Of a DNA stretch of 54,341 nt, positions 26,244 through 34,808 are shown one piece after another. Source of the DNA: Alteromonas_E sp964230255. GTDB lineage: Bacteria; Pseudomonadota; Gammaproteobacteria; Enterobacterales; Alteromonadaceae. Where the stretch lies: assembly GCA_964230255.1 (NCBI GenBank), contig CAXRGW010000128.1:1-54341 (forward strand), given 5' to 3'. The notes beneath the pieces are model-generated. The model was not told the origin of the DNA, ran no database searches, and worked only from the letters and a program-made list of their open reading frames with translations. Positions within the stretch are counted from its first letter, which is position 1. Every line of letters starts with the position of its first letter. Made by a program: the position numbers and the translations under genes.

Positions 26244-27328
26244 ACATTACCCTTAACACTGGAAGTCGACGATTTTATCAAAGATAGTAATGCGCTCGCC
26301 GAAATTGAAGCCCTGCTCTCCGGACCTTGCTCTACCGCCTTAACAGTACTAACGATAACTTCATTGACTGGACACTCAATTCCCAGCTGAAAGCCGTACT
26401 CCACCACTTTTTGATTGAGAAAACTAATCTCAGTCAATCGTCCTAGTTTTAAGTCCCACCACATAGACGTTTTTACATGTGGATCAATTTGTAACATCTG
26501 ATTCGCAACGCGCTTAAACAACACGTTAGGGAGTCGCAACGCCCATGGAATCACCTTTGGCCCTACCGCGGCAACTTTAGGTAAAACAATCCCCGCCCGC
26601 CCTGTCACTTTTAATAATTCAGACATCATGGCAGCTATCACAAGTCGATATCCTCTATCTTCAAGCATAGTCTTGACTGGAATATTCGCCAATGCATTCA
26701 CACTATTACCCAAATTCAGTTGTAGTTTTGCCCACTGCAAAGCAGTCATATCGTTAGTAAACGCCAATGGCATTATACTCGACTCGCTACCATCATTGAC
26801 CCCTGCGTGGGTTAACAACCGTTGGAAAACTAAATCGTAAGCGCTGGCTTCTATTGTCAGTGTACCCTCTGAACCTCGGTGAAAGTGACCATCAGTCTGC
26901 TCAACAACATTAAACGGCACCATAACCCGTAAAACCAAGTTTTCTGGAAACGCTTGCTGCACTGCCAAATGTGAATCTAGTCCATTCTGGCAGCATATTA
27001 TTACAGTATGAGGTTGGACAATGCTGGCTAAATCCTTGACCGCATGCGCAACGGCTGTGCATTTTACAGTAAGCCATACATAGTCAAATGACCCGACAAC
27101 CTTGATCTCAGCGATTTGCGTGACGATTCGAGGAGTCACATCAGCAATTTGGTTTTGATTAAAATCGGTTATTCGCACCCCATTGGTCAATTTAGCTGCC
27201 CAACTTGTTCGTGCATACCACATTACTTCTGTTGTGCTGTTACCGCTCACCGAGGCAGAGATATGACTCATAACCGTGCCCAAATAACTGCCAATCAGCC
27301 CAGTACCGAATATAAGATGTTTATTCAT
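26240..27328 (-). CDS. 2-Dehydropantoate 2-reductase family protein
   Basis: The protein of 362 residues has an N-terminal Rossmann domain (IFGTGLIGSYLGT) with a PanE/ApbA arrangement: the VWLTVKCTAVAHAVKDL lysine segment, CCQNGLDS, and a C-terminal helical domain with LQLNLGNSVNALANI. True PanE reduces 2-dehydropantoate to pantoate with NADPH for pantothenate and CoA synthesis. The protein is longer than E. coli PanE (about 300 residues), and other ketoacid reductases share the fold, so the substrate is uncertain. The ATG at 27328 is preferred over an adjacent TTG. The gene is coupled to the HDOD gene. Confidence 0.8.
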   Translation of the reverse strand: MNKHLIFGTGLIGSYLGTVMSHISASVSGNSTTEVMWYARTSWAAKLTNGVRITDFNQNQIADVTPRIVTQIAEIKVVGSFDYVWLTVKCTAVAHAVKDLASIVQPHTVIICCQNGLDSHLAVQQAFPENLVLRVMVPFNVVEQTDGHFHRGSEGTLTIEASAYDLVFQRLLTHAGVNDGSESSIMPLAFTNDMTALQWAKLQLNLGNSVNALANIPVKTMLEDRGYRLVIAAMMSELLKVTGRAGIVLPKVAAVGPKVIPWALRLPNVLFKRVANQMLQIDPHVKTSMWWDLKLGRLTEISFLNQKVVEYGFQLGIECPVNEVIVSTVKAVEQGPESRASISASALLSLIKSSTSSVKGNV

Positions 27329-27407
27329 CAATGGATTATATTTGTCTTACTTGCTGATATCATACGCCAATCAATTCTTTTTAGTCTTATGAATAAGCGT
27401 CAAAATT

Positions 27408-28637
27408 ATGCACGTTGTCGTGATTGGGTACGTTTGGCCCGAGCCAAATTCTTCCGCCGCAGGCCAAAATATGGTGAATATATTAGAGGCATTATCAAAC
27501 GTTGGATGGCATATCACTTTTGCGTCGGCAGCAGCGCGGTCTGAACACGCAATCGACTTGGCTAAGCTAGGCGTGAAATCTGCGACTATCGAGCTTAATA
27601 ATACCAGTTTCGATACCTTTATTCGGAATCGTAACCCCGATATCGTGATTTTCGATCGCTTTATGACTGAAGAACAGTTTTCATGGCGGGTTAAAGAACA
27701 TGTTCCCCATGCACTGCGCATTTTGAACACTGAAGATTTACATGCGCTGCGCGATGGCCGTCAACAAAAACACAAACATAAAACTGCCGATTTAAACCTG
27801 CATACTCAACTCTTTTACCGTGAAATAGCTGCCATACTGCGCTGCGATTTAACCTTGCTTGTGTCAGCATTCGAACGAGAATTTTTAACCGAAAAATTCC
27901 AGATTAGTCATACCAATACCCTGCACTTTCCGTTACTACCAAGAGTCGACAAAAACGTCGAATTTCCAGACTATGCACAACGCCAAGACTTCGTATTTAT
28001 TGGCAACTTTAGGCACGCGCCAAACTGGGATTCGGTTTTATGGTTAAAGCGTATTTGGCCGAAAATCCGCCGCCAAATCCCCTCTGCAAACATGTTGATC
28101 TACGGCGCCTATCCACCGAAGAAAGCAACCCAACTGCACAATGATAAAGATGGCTTTTTAGTCAAGGGCTGGGCTGATGACGCGCAACATGTTTTGCGCC
28201 ATGCTCGCGTTTGTCTAGCACCGTTGAGTTTTGGCGCAGGCGTAAAAGGTAAATTTTTGGATGCATTTCAAGCTCACACGCCAAGTATTACTACAGCTCT
28301 GGGTATTGAAGGTATTACACCAGAAGAAAACTGGCCAGGTATTGTAGCTGAACGCGACAACGAACTTATTGATGCCGCTGTGAAACTTTATAACAGTATT
28401 GAACCTTGGCGAGATGCGCAACGAAAAATTGCCAAATTGAAAATTGACGCAGTTAATAGAATCGTGCATCAAAAAGCGCTAATTGAGCACCTCGAATCCT
28501 GCCTGCAAAATATAGAGCAAATCCGTAACGCTAATTTCTTAGGTGGCATGTTACATCATCATACACTTGCTAGCACACGATACATGGCACAATGGATAGA
28601 GGCAAAAAACCGCAAAGCACTAAAAAATAGCAGTTAA
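27408..28637 (+). CDS. Glycosyltransferase, family 4-like
   Basis: The 409-residue cytoplasmic enzyme has a two-Rossmann GT-B layout. The N-terminal domain starts VVVIGYVWPEPNSSAAGQNM, a donor or acceptor loop. The C-terminal domain contains FVFIGNFRHAPNWDSVLWL and the nucleotide-sugar-binding segment APLSFGAGVKGKFLDAFQAHTP. It probably transfers a sugar onto a glycan or lipid. No other polysaccharide gene is adjacent, so the pathway is not evident. The gene is divergent from the PanE-like gene and has no clear Shine-Dalgarno sequence. Confidence 0.85.
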   Translation: MHVVVIGYVWPEPNSSAAGQNMVNILEALSNVGWHITFASAAARSEHAIDLAKLGVKSATIELNNTSFDTFIRNRNPDIVIFDRFMTEEQFSWRVKEHVPHALRILNTEDLHALRDGRQQKHKHKTADLNLHTQLFYREIAAILRCDLTLLVSAFEREFLTEKFQISHTNTLHFPLLPRVDKNVEFPDYAQRQDFVFIGNFRHAPNWDSVLWLKRIWPKIRRQIPSANMLIYGAYPPKKATQLHNDKDGFLVKGWADDAQHVLRHARVCLAPLSFGAGVKGKFLDAFQAHTPSITTALGIEGITPEENWPGIVAERDNELIDAAVKLYNSIEPWRDAQRKIAKLKIDAVNRIVHQKALIEHLESCLQNIEQIRNANFLGGMLHHHTLASTRYMAQWIEAKNRKALKNSS

Positions 28638-28723
28638 TGCCTCTACCTAGACTGACGTTATAGTGAAACGAAACGGATATAAAACGTTTTCACCCAGCTC
28701 CTTACATCACAATGTGGTTGAAC

Positions 28724-29221
28724 TTATTGACCGCTTCGAGATTCCGCCAACTCTTGTTTAAAACCCTTGGCTAACGCCTCGATTTTGGGTAATGCTGCCT
28801 GCACTAGGATTTGTGACATTTGCATGGATTCCTGCATTACAGCCGGCATTTTTTGCAGTAACGACTTGCCAGTTTCTGTGCTGTAAAATGCCAACATGTC
28901 ATCTATTTCTTGCTCAGAAAAATTACGGTTGTACACATCCAAAATAAGAGGTTTCATTTTTTCCCAACCCATGTCCTCTTTCATGACCGATGTCATTTCT
29001 TTGTAGTAGCTATCGAAAATATGCTGTTCAGTCGGTTGCACGCCCATTTGAGCAGACATATTTTGCATCATTACTTCCATCTGTGAATACATCTGATCAA
29101 CCATTGAATCCATATTCATAACTTCAACCAGTTCGTTCAATTTATGTTGTTTTGTTTCCGCATGCGCAGAAAAGCTTAGTACCAAAACGATTACAGAAAA
29201 AAGCAGTCTTAATTTCATCAC
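28724..29221 (-). CDS. Periplasmic DUF2059 protein
   Basis: The 165-residue protein has a signal peptide ending near AHA (residue 21), so it should be periplasmic. The mature part is helical and matches the DUF2059 family: EMTSVMKEDMGWEKMKPLILDVYNR followed by FSEQEIDDMLAFYSTETGKSLLQKMP. It is rich in Met and Gln. The family has no assigned function. The gene is alone on its strand, between the glycosyltransferase (convergent) and the sigma/anti-sigma pair. Confidence 0.85.
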   Translation of the reverse strand: MMKLRLLFSVIVLVLSFSAHAETKQHKLNELVEVMNMDSMVDQMYSQMEVMMQNMSAQMGVQPTEQHIFDSYYKEMTSVMKEDMGWEKMKPLILDVYNRNFSEQEIDDMLAFYSTETGKSLLQKMPAVMQESMQMSQILVQAALPKIEALAKGFKQELAESRSGQ

Positions 29222-29418
29222 ATATACTCCATTACTTAATTAGTCCAAATAGGAATTATCGACATTTAATTCAGCCATACTATCTAAGCAATTTGCTGAA
29301 GCTCTGATGTTAACACTACAGATGTCTTAAACAACAAGGTTGATTCACTTACGCACCTTTTCTTTTATTTAAGACGATACGGTGTATCGGATTGAATCGA
29401 AAAATACAGGTTGTTGAT
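29222..29418. other. Noncoding gap with one small dyad
   Basis: No gene is evident here. CGATAC (29375-29380) and GTATCG (29384-29389) form a 6-bp dyad around GGT. I see no convincing promoter or RNA. Confidence 0.4.
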
Positions 29419-29469
29419 AACCCGAAGGCCTTTGCGGGGGCATACCCGCCAAGGCGGGGATATAGGGTT
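29419..29469. repeat. GC-rich REP-like hairpin element
   Basis: AACCC (29419-29423) and GGGTT (29465-29469) close a GC-rich core. Inside, CCCGCC (29445-29450) can pair with GGCGGG (29453-29458), or CCCGC (29445-29449) with GCGGG (29434-29438). The two pairings are mutually exclusive. The base composition is far above that of the surroundings. On the plus strand a T-run follows, but no plus-strand gene precedes it. It lies just after the DUF3379 gene on the minus strand, where it could act as a terminator or stabiliser. Confidence 0.5.
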
Positions 29470-29486
29470 TATTTTTTACGATCAGA

Positions 29487-30236
29487 CTAGATAGCCCAAC
29501 GCATGCTATTTTCTACTCGGCTTTGGAAAGTGTGTAACGGTTCACCTTTCTCTCCCACGATAACCATATCAGCATTGCTGTAACGTGATGCCTTGCCATT
29601 GAAACGGTCATCACTAAACTCGTCCCAGCCACCAAGGCGGTTGTCTTTAGGTAGAATATACATGTTGATGTTACCAGCCTCGCCTTCAACAACTAAGCGT
29701 AAAACGCTGACATTATTGTAGTTACAATGATAAGAATCGGCGTACATGACGGGGCCAATTTCCTGCTCCATTTGTACACCGTAGCTGGCTAAGTGAGCGT
29801 TCACCTGATCCATGGGGATTACTTGCTCAGCTTGTTGAACATCTTTGTAACTGTAGTTCAACGCATACTCACCGGCCTCTAGACCGCCACTCGGTTGCAA
29901 AGCGCTAACATTGATCATCAAGCCGATGACAAAAGCGACACAGGCAGCAGCGGCCATTTGCCAATAATTAGAATCATTAGCAGCTTTCATATTGTGCGGT
30001 ACCGCTGATTCATCTTCTGAATCAGCGTTAGTATTCATTGCTTGGCGTAGAATTAACTTACTTGCTAAATCTTCTGGCACATCAACGTTTGCAGCGGCTT
30101 CAATTTTCGCGTTAAAACTACGCATTTCTTCAACGTATTGCTTTTTCGAAGGGTCTTCTGCGATTGCACACTTAATTTCTTCGGTCTGCGCGTGGGGATC
30201 AGCCAATAACGCGCGGCGGAATTCTAACTCATCCAT
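29487..30236 (-). CDS. DUF3379 membrane protein, putative anti-sigma factor
   Basis: The 249-residue protein has a cytoplasmic N-terminal part (1-about 90), one membrane helix (about 94-112) and a periplasmic C-terminal domain. The N-terminal half, starting MDELEFRRALLADP, has the layout of anti-sigma factors but lacks the HxxxCxxC zinc motif. It fits the DUF3379 family, regularly found after an ECF sigma gene. Its ATG shares one base with the sigma gene stop, giving tight coupling. Sequestering the sigma factor until a periplasmic signal arrives is the likely role, inferred from architecture and context. Confidence 0.82.
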   Translation of the reverse strand: MDELEFRRALLADPHAQTEEIKCAIAEDPSKKQYVEEMRSFNAKIEAAANVDVPEDLASKLILRQAMNTNADSEDESAVPHNMKAANDSNYWQMAAAACVAFVIGLMINVSALQPSGGLEAGEYALNYSYKDVQQAEQVIPMDQVNAHLASYGVQMEQEIGPVMYADSYHCNYNNVSVLRLVVEGEAGNINMYILPKDNRLGGWDEFSDDRFNGKASRYSNADMVIVGEKGEPLHTFQSRVENSMRWAI

Positions 30237-30745
30237 CAGCTTGACCTCGCTTCTTTGACATCGTTTTCTGCACTCTCTTTCAACATATTTCTTGCTCTGA
30301 ACAATCGGGTCATTACAGTGTTTTTATTTAACTCCAATAGCCCTGCTATTTCTTCGCCACTAAATCCCCAAATAACTTGGAGCATAAGTGGCTCTCGATA
30401 TTCCTCTGCTAGCTTACCGATTTGTGCGCGCATCCACTGTTGCTCTGCATTCTGTTCACTTGTGGCACTTTGAACGTCAGCAACGCTATAGTCTTCGATA
30501 TCGACCAAATCAAACTGCTTGCGTTCAAAACGACGCGCATTTTCGCGACGCAAAATGGTAATCAACCACGATTTAGCAGCCCTTTCATCTTTTAACGAAT
30601 CAAGGGCTTTCCAAGCACGCAAGAATGTCTCTTGCACCAAGTCCTCAGCTACTTGTTTGTCTTTGACTAACCAATAGGCATACCGGTACAAATCTTTGTG
30701 TAAAGCTTGCACCAATGCCTCATAGCGTTTGTCTTTACTAGCCAT
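30236..30745 (-). CDS. ECF-type RNA polymerase sigma factor
   Basis: This sigma-70 family factor of about 169 residues consists of regions 2 and 4 only. Region 2 reads DLYRYAYWLVKDKQVAEDL, then VQETFLRAWKAL; region 4 reads WGFSGEEIAGLLELNKNTV, then MTRLFRARNMLKE. The start is placed at the ATG at 30745, where family similarity begins (MASKDKRYEALVQAL); a GTG at 30817 would add 24 residues of no recognised sequence. Neither start has a good Shine-Dalgarno sequence. It is co-transcribed with the DUF3379 gene, its probable antagonist. The regulon is unknown. Confidence 0.88.
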   Translation of the reverse strand: MASKDKRYEALVQALHKDLYRYAYWLVKDKQVAEDLVQETFLRAWKALDSLKDERAAKSWLITILRRENARRFERKQFDLVDIEDYSVADVQSATSEQNAEQQWMRAQIGKLAEEYREPLMLQVIWGFSGEEIAGLLELNKNTVMTRLFRARNMLKESAENDVKEARSS

Positions 30746-31024
30746 GCTTGTAAAGACCGAGTCAACGGTATTTTTATTTCGTTTAATTGATTTATTATTA
30801 AAAGATGTTGCTACCACAGGTTGTACCTAGGTGAGTTTCAGTTTACCGCGTTAGAGATTGAATCGTCACATTCGTCTATTTAGCCCGTTTAAATCAGTGA
30901 AATCACCGCACTAACTCAAATAAAAAGTAAATATTATCAGTCATGAAACGTTACCGAAAACTGGTTTGCGTTGCACCTTTTTTGTTTCCGTCAAATTTGC
31001 TCAAGTCAGAGAAATACAATCGTA
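30746..31024. other. Noncoding region upstream of the sigma gene
   Basis: About 280 bases with no clear gene. It should hold the sigma operon promoter, but I found no convincing -35/-10 pair of either housekeeping or ECF type. If the GTG at 30817 is used, the first 72 bases are coding. Confidence 0.4.
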
Positions 31025-31711
31025 TCAACACGTCGGACAATAACGGTCACGACGTTCCTCTAAATCGCGACAAATAGCCGCGCGTCGCTCTTTTTCGTCG
31101 CTGATCATAGAAAACTGAGCCAGATAGTCATCAACATTAACGCTGTCTAAAGCAACCGCTAGCCGGCGAAATGGCCTAGGAATTGATTGTCCCGGCGCCA
31201 TCACGTGATGCAATCCGCCACTATGGGCAATAATCATATTGCCACCGGAAAACTGTGGCAATACATCACAAATACCCGTTTTGACCGTCATTGGCTCACC
31301 GTTTTTGTCTCGCCCATTCGGTCTTTTCATTCGCCCTTCTGGCATAAAAATCAAAATTGAGTCGCTGGCAAGGAGTTCTAAGAAGTGTTGCCATGTGTGG
31401 TCACGTTTACGACTTAGACTAGCGATTCGGGGGGCAAATAGTTTGAGAATCTTGCCCTGGGGCTTGCGCAAACTTACATCTGCAACAGGAAACACTAAAC
31501 GTTTGGACATTTGCCACAAAAAGCGAGTCGGCATCGCAGTGGCATATATAAATTCGATCAAGCTGGTGTGGTTTAAAATTAATATCAAGCGGACATCGTT
31601 CCAGTCTTTATCCGCTGGCGGGTTTATCCACTCGACTTTCGTGGGATAACACCAAAAGCGCATCCATTTTACAAAGCACAACAGTAAAAAACGCAGGGTA
31701 TTCCCAATCAC
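31025..31711 (-). CDS. PlsC-like acyltransferase
   Basis: The 228-residue protein is a 1-acyl-glycerol-3-phosphate acyltransferase-type enzyme at the inner membrane. An N-terminal hydrophobic segment (about 4-20) leads to the acceptor motif NHTSLIE (47-53), which gives HX4E where the family usually has HX4D. The second motif FMPEGR (122-127) replaces FPEGT. The fold should transfer acyl chains to a lysophospholipid or related alcohol. Acidic substitution in motif I may keep activity, but this should not be equated with PlsC itself. It is 44 bases after the desulfurase fusion gene on the same strand. Confidence 0.78.
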   Translation of the reverse strand: MIGNTLRFLLLCFVKWMRFWCYPTKVEWINPPADKDWNDVRLILILNHTSLIEFIYATAMPTRFLWQMSKRLVFPVADVSLRKPQGKILKLFAPRIASLSRKRDHTWQHFLELLASDSILIFMPEGRMKRPNGRDKNGEPMTVKTGICDVLPQFSGGNMIIAHSGGLHHVMAPGQSIPRPFRRLAVALDSVNVDDYLAQFSMISDEKERRAAICRDLEERRDRYCPTC

Positions 31712-31755
31712 CGATACACCTCATCACTAAAATAACGGCAGTCGTATTGCTCGAA

Positions 31756-33360
31756 TTAAGACTTTATCGCATGAATTACCGCATTGATACCATTCTGCCG
31801 AGATTCGCTCAGAAACCGACTCAGGCCAATATTCTCAAGGTGCAGATGATAATCGAAAGTCACTTGCTGATCTGATGGCAATGCATTAGCTTTCTCAAGC
31901 ACAACCGCCAGTAAACCGCGGACAATTTTCGATGGCGAAAATGCGGTATATTCTGCCTGCCCCGACACCAAAACAGCCTTATTTAGCCACACATCAGCCT
32001 CACATCCGGTCACTTTGTTAGCATCTATTCTCAACTCAGTGGCCAAATTCGGCAAACGTTTACCCGCCAACATAACCTGCCGATACACCGCATCCCAAGT
32101 GTTAGCCGCTTGTATTGTATTTGCGATAGGCAATGCTGTTTCTGGTGCCTCAATGGCCTCTGCTTCATTATCTGTTAACGCATCAGTTAACACCTTAATA
32201 ATTTGCTCTACTTCAACCAAAGTATTATAAGCTGCCAATGAAATTCGTGTTGTACCGGCTAACTGTAATTTTTCCATCAATGGCATAGCACAGTGGTGAC
32301 CACTTCGCACAGATACTGACGCCTTATCCATTAATAAGGCAATATCGTGATGGTGGGCGACGGCGCAAGTAAACGATACCAATGGAATATTACTGATCCC
32401 CAGAGCGAAATCACCCAGTAACCGCAGGCCTTTGATCGTCTTGAGACCTTGGTATAAACATTTTGCTAACGCTTGCTCATGGGCTTGAATTGAATTCAGA
32501 TGCTCAGTCAAAAAATCAATCGCAGCGGCAAAAGCAACAACGCCAACAATATTGGGTGTACCAGCCTCAAATTTCAGCGGGCTGGGTTGCCATGAGGATT
32601 CGTTGTAAGTCGCTTTTTCAACCATCTCGCCACCTAATTGATAAGGTGGCAAAGCGGCTAACAACTCGCTTTTTCCAAACAAAATGCCGACACCGTTTGG
32701 GCCGTACATTTTGTGTGCGCTGAATACATAAAAGTCACACCCTAACGCAGATACATTTACTGGCATATGGGCAACGGCTTGCGTTCCATCGATAACTGAA
32801 ATAGCACCATTGTGCGCAGCTGCATCAATAAAACGTTTAACCGGGTACTCATTCCCCAAAACATTAGACACGTGCGCCATTGCAACGACCGCCGTTTGCG
32901 CCGTTATCATTGCCAACGCCCGCTCAATCTCTAATTGACCATCTGCATTTAATGGCATAACTTTCAATTGTAAATTTCGTTCTCGCGCAAGTTTTTGCCA
33001 AGGTAATAAATTGGCGTGATGCTCGCTGCCACAAACGAGAATTTCGTTACCCGTAAGTAGCTGAGATTGAGTTAAGGTTGTTGCAAGTAAATTTAGAGAC
33101 TCAGTTGCGCCTTTGGTGAAAATGACCTGGCTTACGCTTTCTGCGTTTATAAAAGCAGCAATTTTCTGCCGCGTGCTTTCAAATTGATTGGTTGCCCGGC
33201 TTCCCGGTTGATAAGCACTGCGATGCACCGTCGCATAATCTTTACTGAGGAATTCGACGGTGCGTTCAATTACGGATTGTGTTTTGTGTGTCGTCGCAGC
33301 ACTGTCGGCATAAATGCCATCATTGTGCTGAAAATACGGAAAATAATCTCTTACACTCAA
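31756..33360 (-). CDS. Cysteine desulfurase fused to a SufE/CsdE domain
   Basis: This 534-residue fusion has a group II desulfurase of the SufS/CsdA type (1-about 395). It carries the HH segment EHHANLLPW, the PLP lysine Lys217 in FSAHKMYGP and the persulfide cysteine Cys357 in RSGHHCAMPL. After an acidic linker (about 396-415) a SufE/CsdE domain follows, with acceptor Cys453 in KVTGCEADVWL and GLSRFLSESRQNGI near the end. Sulfur can thus pass from Cys357 to Cys453 within one chain for Fe-S or tRNA thiolation. The start is a TTG without a Shine-Dalgarno sequence; an in-frame stop lies just upstream. Confidence 0.92.
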   Translation of the reverse strand: MSVRDYFPYFQHNDGIYADSAATTHKTQSVIERTVEFLSKDYATVHRSAYQPGSRATNQFESTRQKIAAFINAESVSQVIFTKGATESLNLLATTLTQSQLLTGNEILVCGSEHHANLLPWQKLARERNLQLKVMPLNADGQLEIERALAMITAQTAVVAMAHVSNVLGNEYPVKRFIDAAAHNGAISVIDGTQAVAHMPVNVSALGCDFYVFSAHKMYGPNGVGILFGKSELLAALPPYQLGGEMVEKATYNESSWQPSPLKFEAGTPNIVGVVAFAAAIDFLTEHLNSIQAHEQALAKCLYQGLKTIKGLRLLGDFALGISNIPLVSFTCAVAHHHDIALLMDKASVSVRSGHHCAMPLMEKLQLAGTTRISLAAYNTLVEVEQIIKVLTDALTDNEAEAIEAPETALPIANTIQAANTWDAVYRQVMLAGKRLPNLATELRIDANKVTGCEADVWLNKAVLVSGQAEYTAFSPSKIVRGLLAVVLEKANALPSDQQVTFDYHLHLENIGLSRFLSESRQNGINAVIHAIKS

Positions 33361-33405
33361 TTGTTTAATCTAATAACTTGTTTTAAACCCAAGTATAAAA
33401 CACTG

Positions 33406-33822
33406 TTAGCCTGTGGGTAAGACCTCTCGTATACAACTGACCCATTCGTTCGCATGCATCACAATACCCTCTTCTTCATCACCACAAGGGAAAATCAGTA
33501 ACAGTGTATTGTTTTTCTCAAGACCCGGTGCCCACAGTTCGATAAACTCTGCGACTTCAATTTTCTTTGGTGCACATTCAGGGAAATCATCACGCTCCCA
33601 CGCAACTACAAACTCTTCGTGCGACCAAATCGGCAAACAAAGCTCGTTGTCACTGTGTACCATTATCCATCCACTGCTCCCGAACAATCCCCAAAAGCAC
33701 TCGCTTTGTTTCAAGCATTGTAAGAAATATTCAAAGCGTTCTTCAGGGGATAATCGAGTGACTCGAATAAACTCCTCGGGTGCAAGCGTTTCTGTCTGTT
33801 TTGCTGGGCCGTCTATATTCAT
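33406..33822 (-). CDS. DUF2750 family protein
   Basis: The 138-residue acidic, soluble protein matches DUF2750: FWGLFGSSGWIMVHSDNELCLPIWSHEEFVVAW (read in two halves), then KIEVAEFIELWAPGLEKN and IVMHANEW. The family has no known function. It lies 45 bases upstream of the desulfurase fusion on the same strand and may share its transcript. Several Trp and Phe residues are spaced as in related sequences, which suggests an intact fold. Confidence 0.75.
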   Translation of the reverse strand: MNIDGPAKQTETLAPEEFIRVTRLSPEERFEYFLQCLKQSECFWGLFGSSGWIMVHSDNELCLPIWSHEEFVVAWERDDFPECAPKKIEVAEFIELWAPGLEKNNTLLLIFPCGDEEEGIVMHANEWVSCIREVLPTG

Positions 33823-33999
33823 TGAGTTAGTCTTTTAAAATGAGTAGTTATTGTACAGAGGCATATTTTAATTAGCTACCGATATATAGATTTCTCGAGT
33901 TGTTATTGGTGTTATTTATAATGCTTCAAGACAAGTCTGGTTCATTATCGCGATTCGCTTTGATACCATTGCGCGCATCTCATTTAATATGGCACTCTC

Positions 34000-34806
34000 A
34001 TGAAAGTAGTTTCGTTTAACATCAATGGAATTCGCGCGCGTATTCACCAATTAAAAGCGCTGATCGATAAACACCAACCCGATGTTATTGGTTTACAAGA
34101 AATTAAAGTTGATAACCCAGCATTTCCAGTAGATGACATTCAGGCTCTTGGCTACCATGTGGTTTACCACGGTCAAAAAGGCCATTACGGCGTAGCTTTG
34201 ATGTCTAAGCAGGCCCCAGTAGAAGTCGATTATGGTTTCCCGCAAGATAAAGAAGACGCCCAACGCCGAATGATTACTGGGTATTATGAGTTTAATGGTA
34301 TTACTGTAGCTATACTGAATGGCTATTTCCCGCAAGGGGAGAGCCGTGACCATCCGACTAAATTTCCCGCCAAGCAAAAATTCTATGCCGATTTAAATAA
34401 ACATCTTCAGACGAGTTTCAGTGCCAAAGATGCGGTAATTGTGATGGGTGACGTGAACATATCACACACCGACTTAGACATCGGCATTGGCGAACCAAAC
34501 GCAAAGCGTTGGCTTAAAACCGGCAAATGCAGCTTCCTTCCAGAAGAGCGCGAATGGCTTCATACTCTGATTGATTGGGGTTTTACCGATACATTCAGAT
34601 TACAACATCCGGATGTGAACGACCGCTTTAGCTGGTTTGATTACCGCTCTAAAGGATTTAATGACAATCGCGGACTGCGAATAGATTTGATCCTTGCAAC
34701 ACAATCGCTAGTGAACTCACTATCCCAAACAGGTATCGATTACGAGTTAAGGGGAATCGAGAAGCCCTCTGATCACGCCCCCATATGGGCAGAGTTTAAG
34801 AGTTAG
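34000..34806 (+). CDS. xthA: Exodeoxyribonuclease III
   Basis: This AP endonuclease and 3'-exonuclease acts in base excision repair. The 268 residues contain the EEP-fold motifs: FNINGIRAR, GLQEIKVDN with the metal-binding Glu, VIVMGDVNISHTDLDIG with catalytic Asp and Asn, and KPSDHAPIWAEF with the terminal Asp-His pair. A TATAAT at 33917-33922 upstream may be its -10 element. It is followed after two bases by the membrane-protein gene, so both are likely in one operon. Confidence 0.95.
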   Translation: MKVVSFNINGIRARIHQLKALIDKHQPDVIGLQEIKVDNPAFPVDDIQALGYHVVYHGQKGHYGVALMSKQAPVEVDYGFPQDKEDAQRRMITGYYEFNGITVAILNGYFPQGESRDHPTKFPAKQKFYADLNKHLQTSFSAKDAVIVMGDVNISHTDLDIGIGEPNAKRWLKTGKCSFLPEEREWLHTLIDWGFTDTFRLQHPDVNDRFSWFDYRSKGFNDNRGLRIDLILATQSLVNSLSQTGIDYELRGIEKPSDHAPIWAEFKS

Positions 34807-34808
34807 CA

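Noticed and set aside
27116..27544. Plus-strand open frame across the PanE-like start and the glycosyltransferase start
   Set aside because: It overlaps two well-supported genes in other frames and encodes no recognisable protein.
29434..29458. Possible CRISPR-like or tandem repeat suggested by alternating G and C runs
   Set aside because: There is one copy only and no spacer pattern. It is better described as a REP-like hairpin.
33413..33838. Plus-strand open frame opposite the DUF2750 gene
   Set aside because: It is an antisense shadow. The minus strand encodes a recognisable DUF2750 protein with conserved Trp and Phe blocks.
33917..33922. TATAAT as a complete promoter for xthA
   Set aside because: The hexamer is perfect but no acceptable -35 lies 16-18 bases upstream, so a full promoter was not called.
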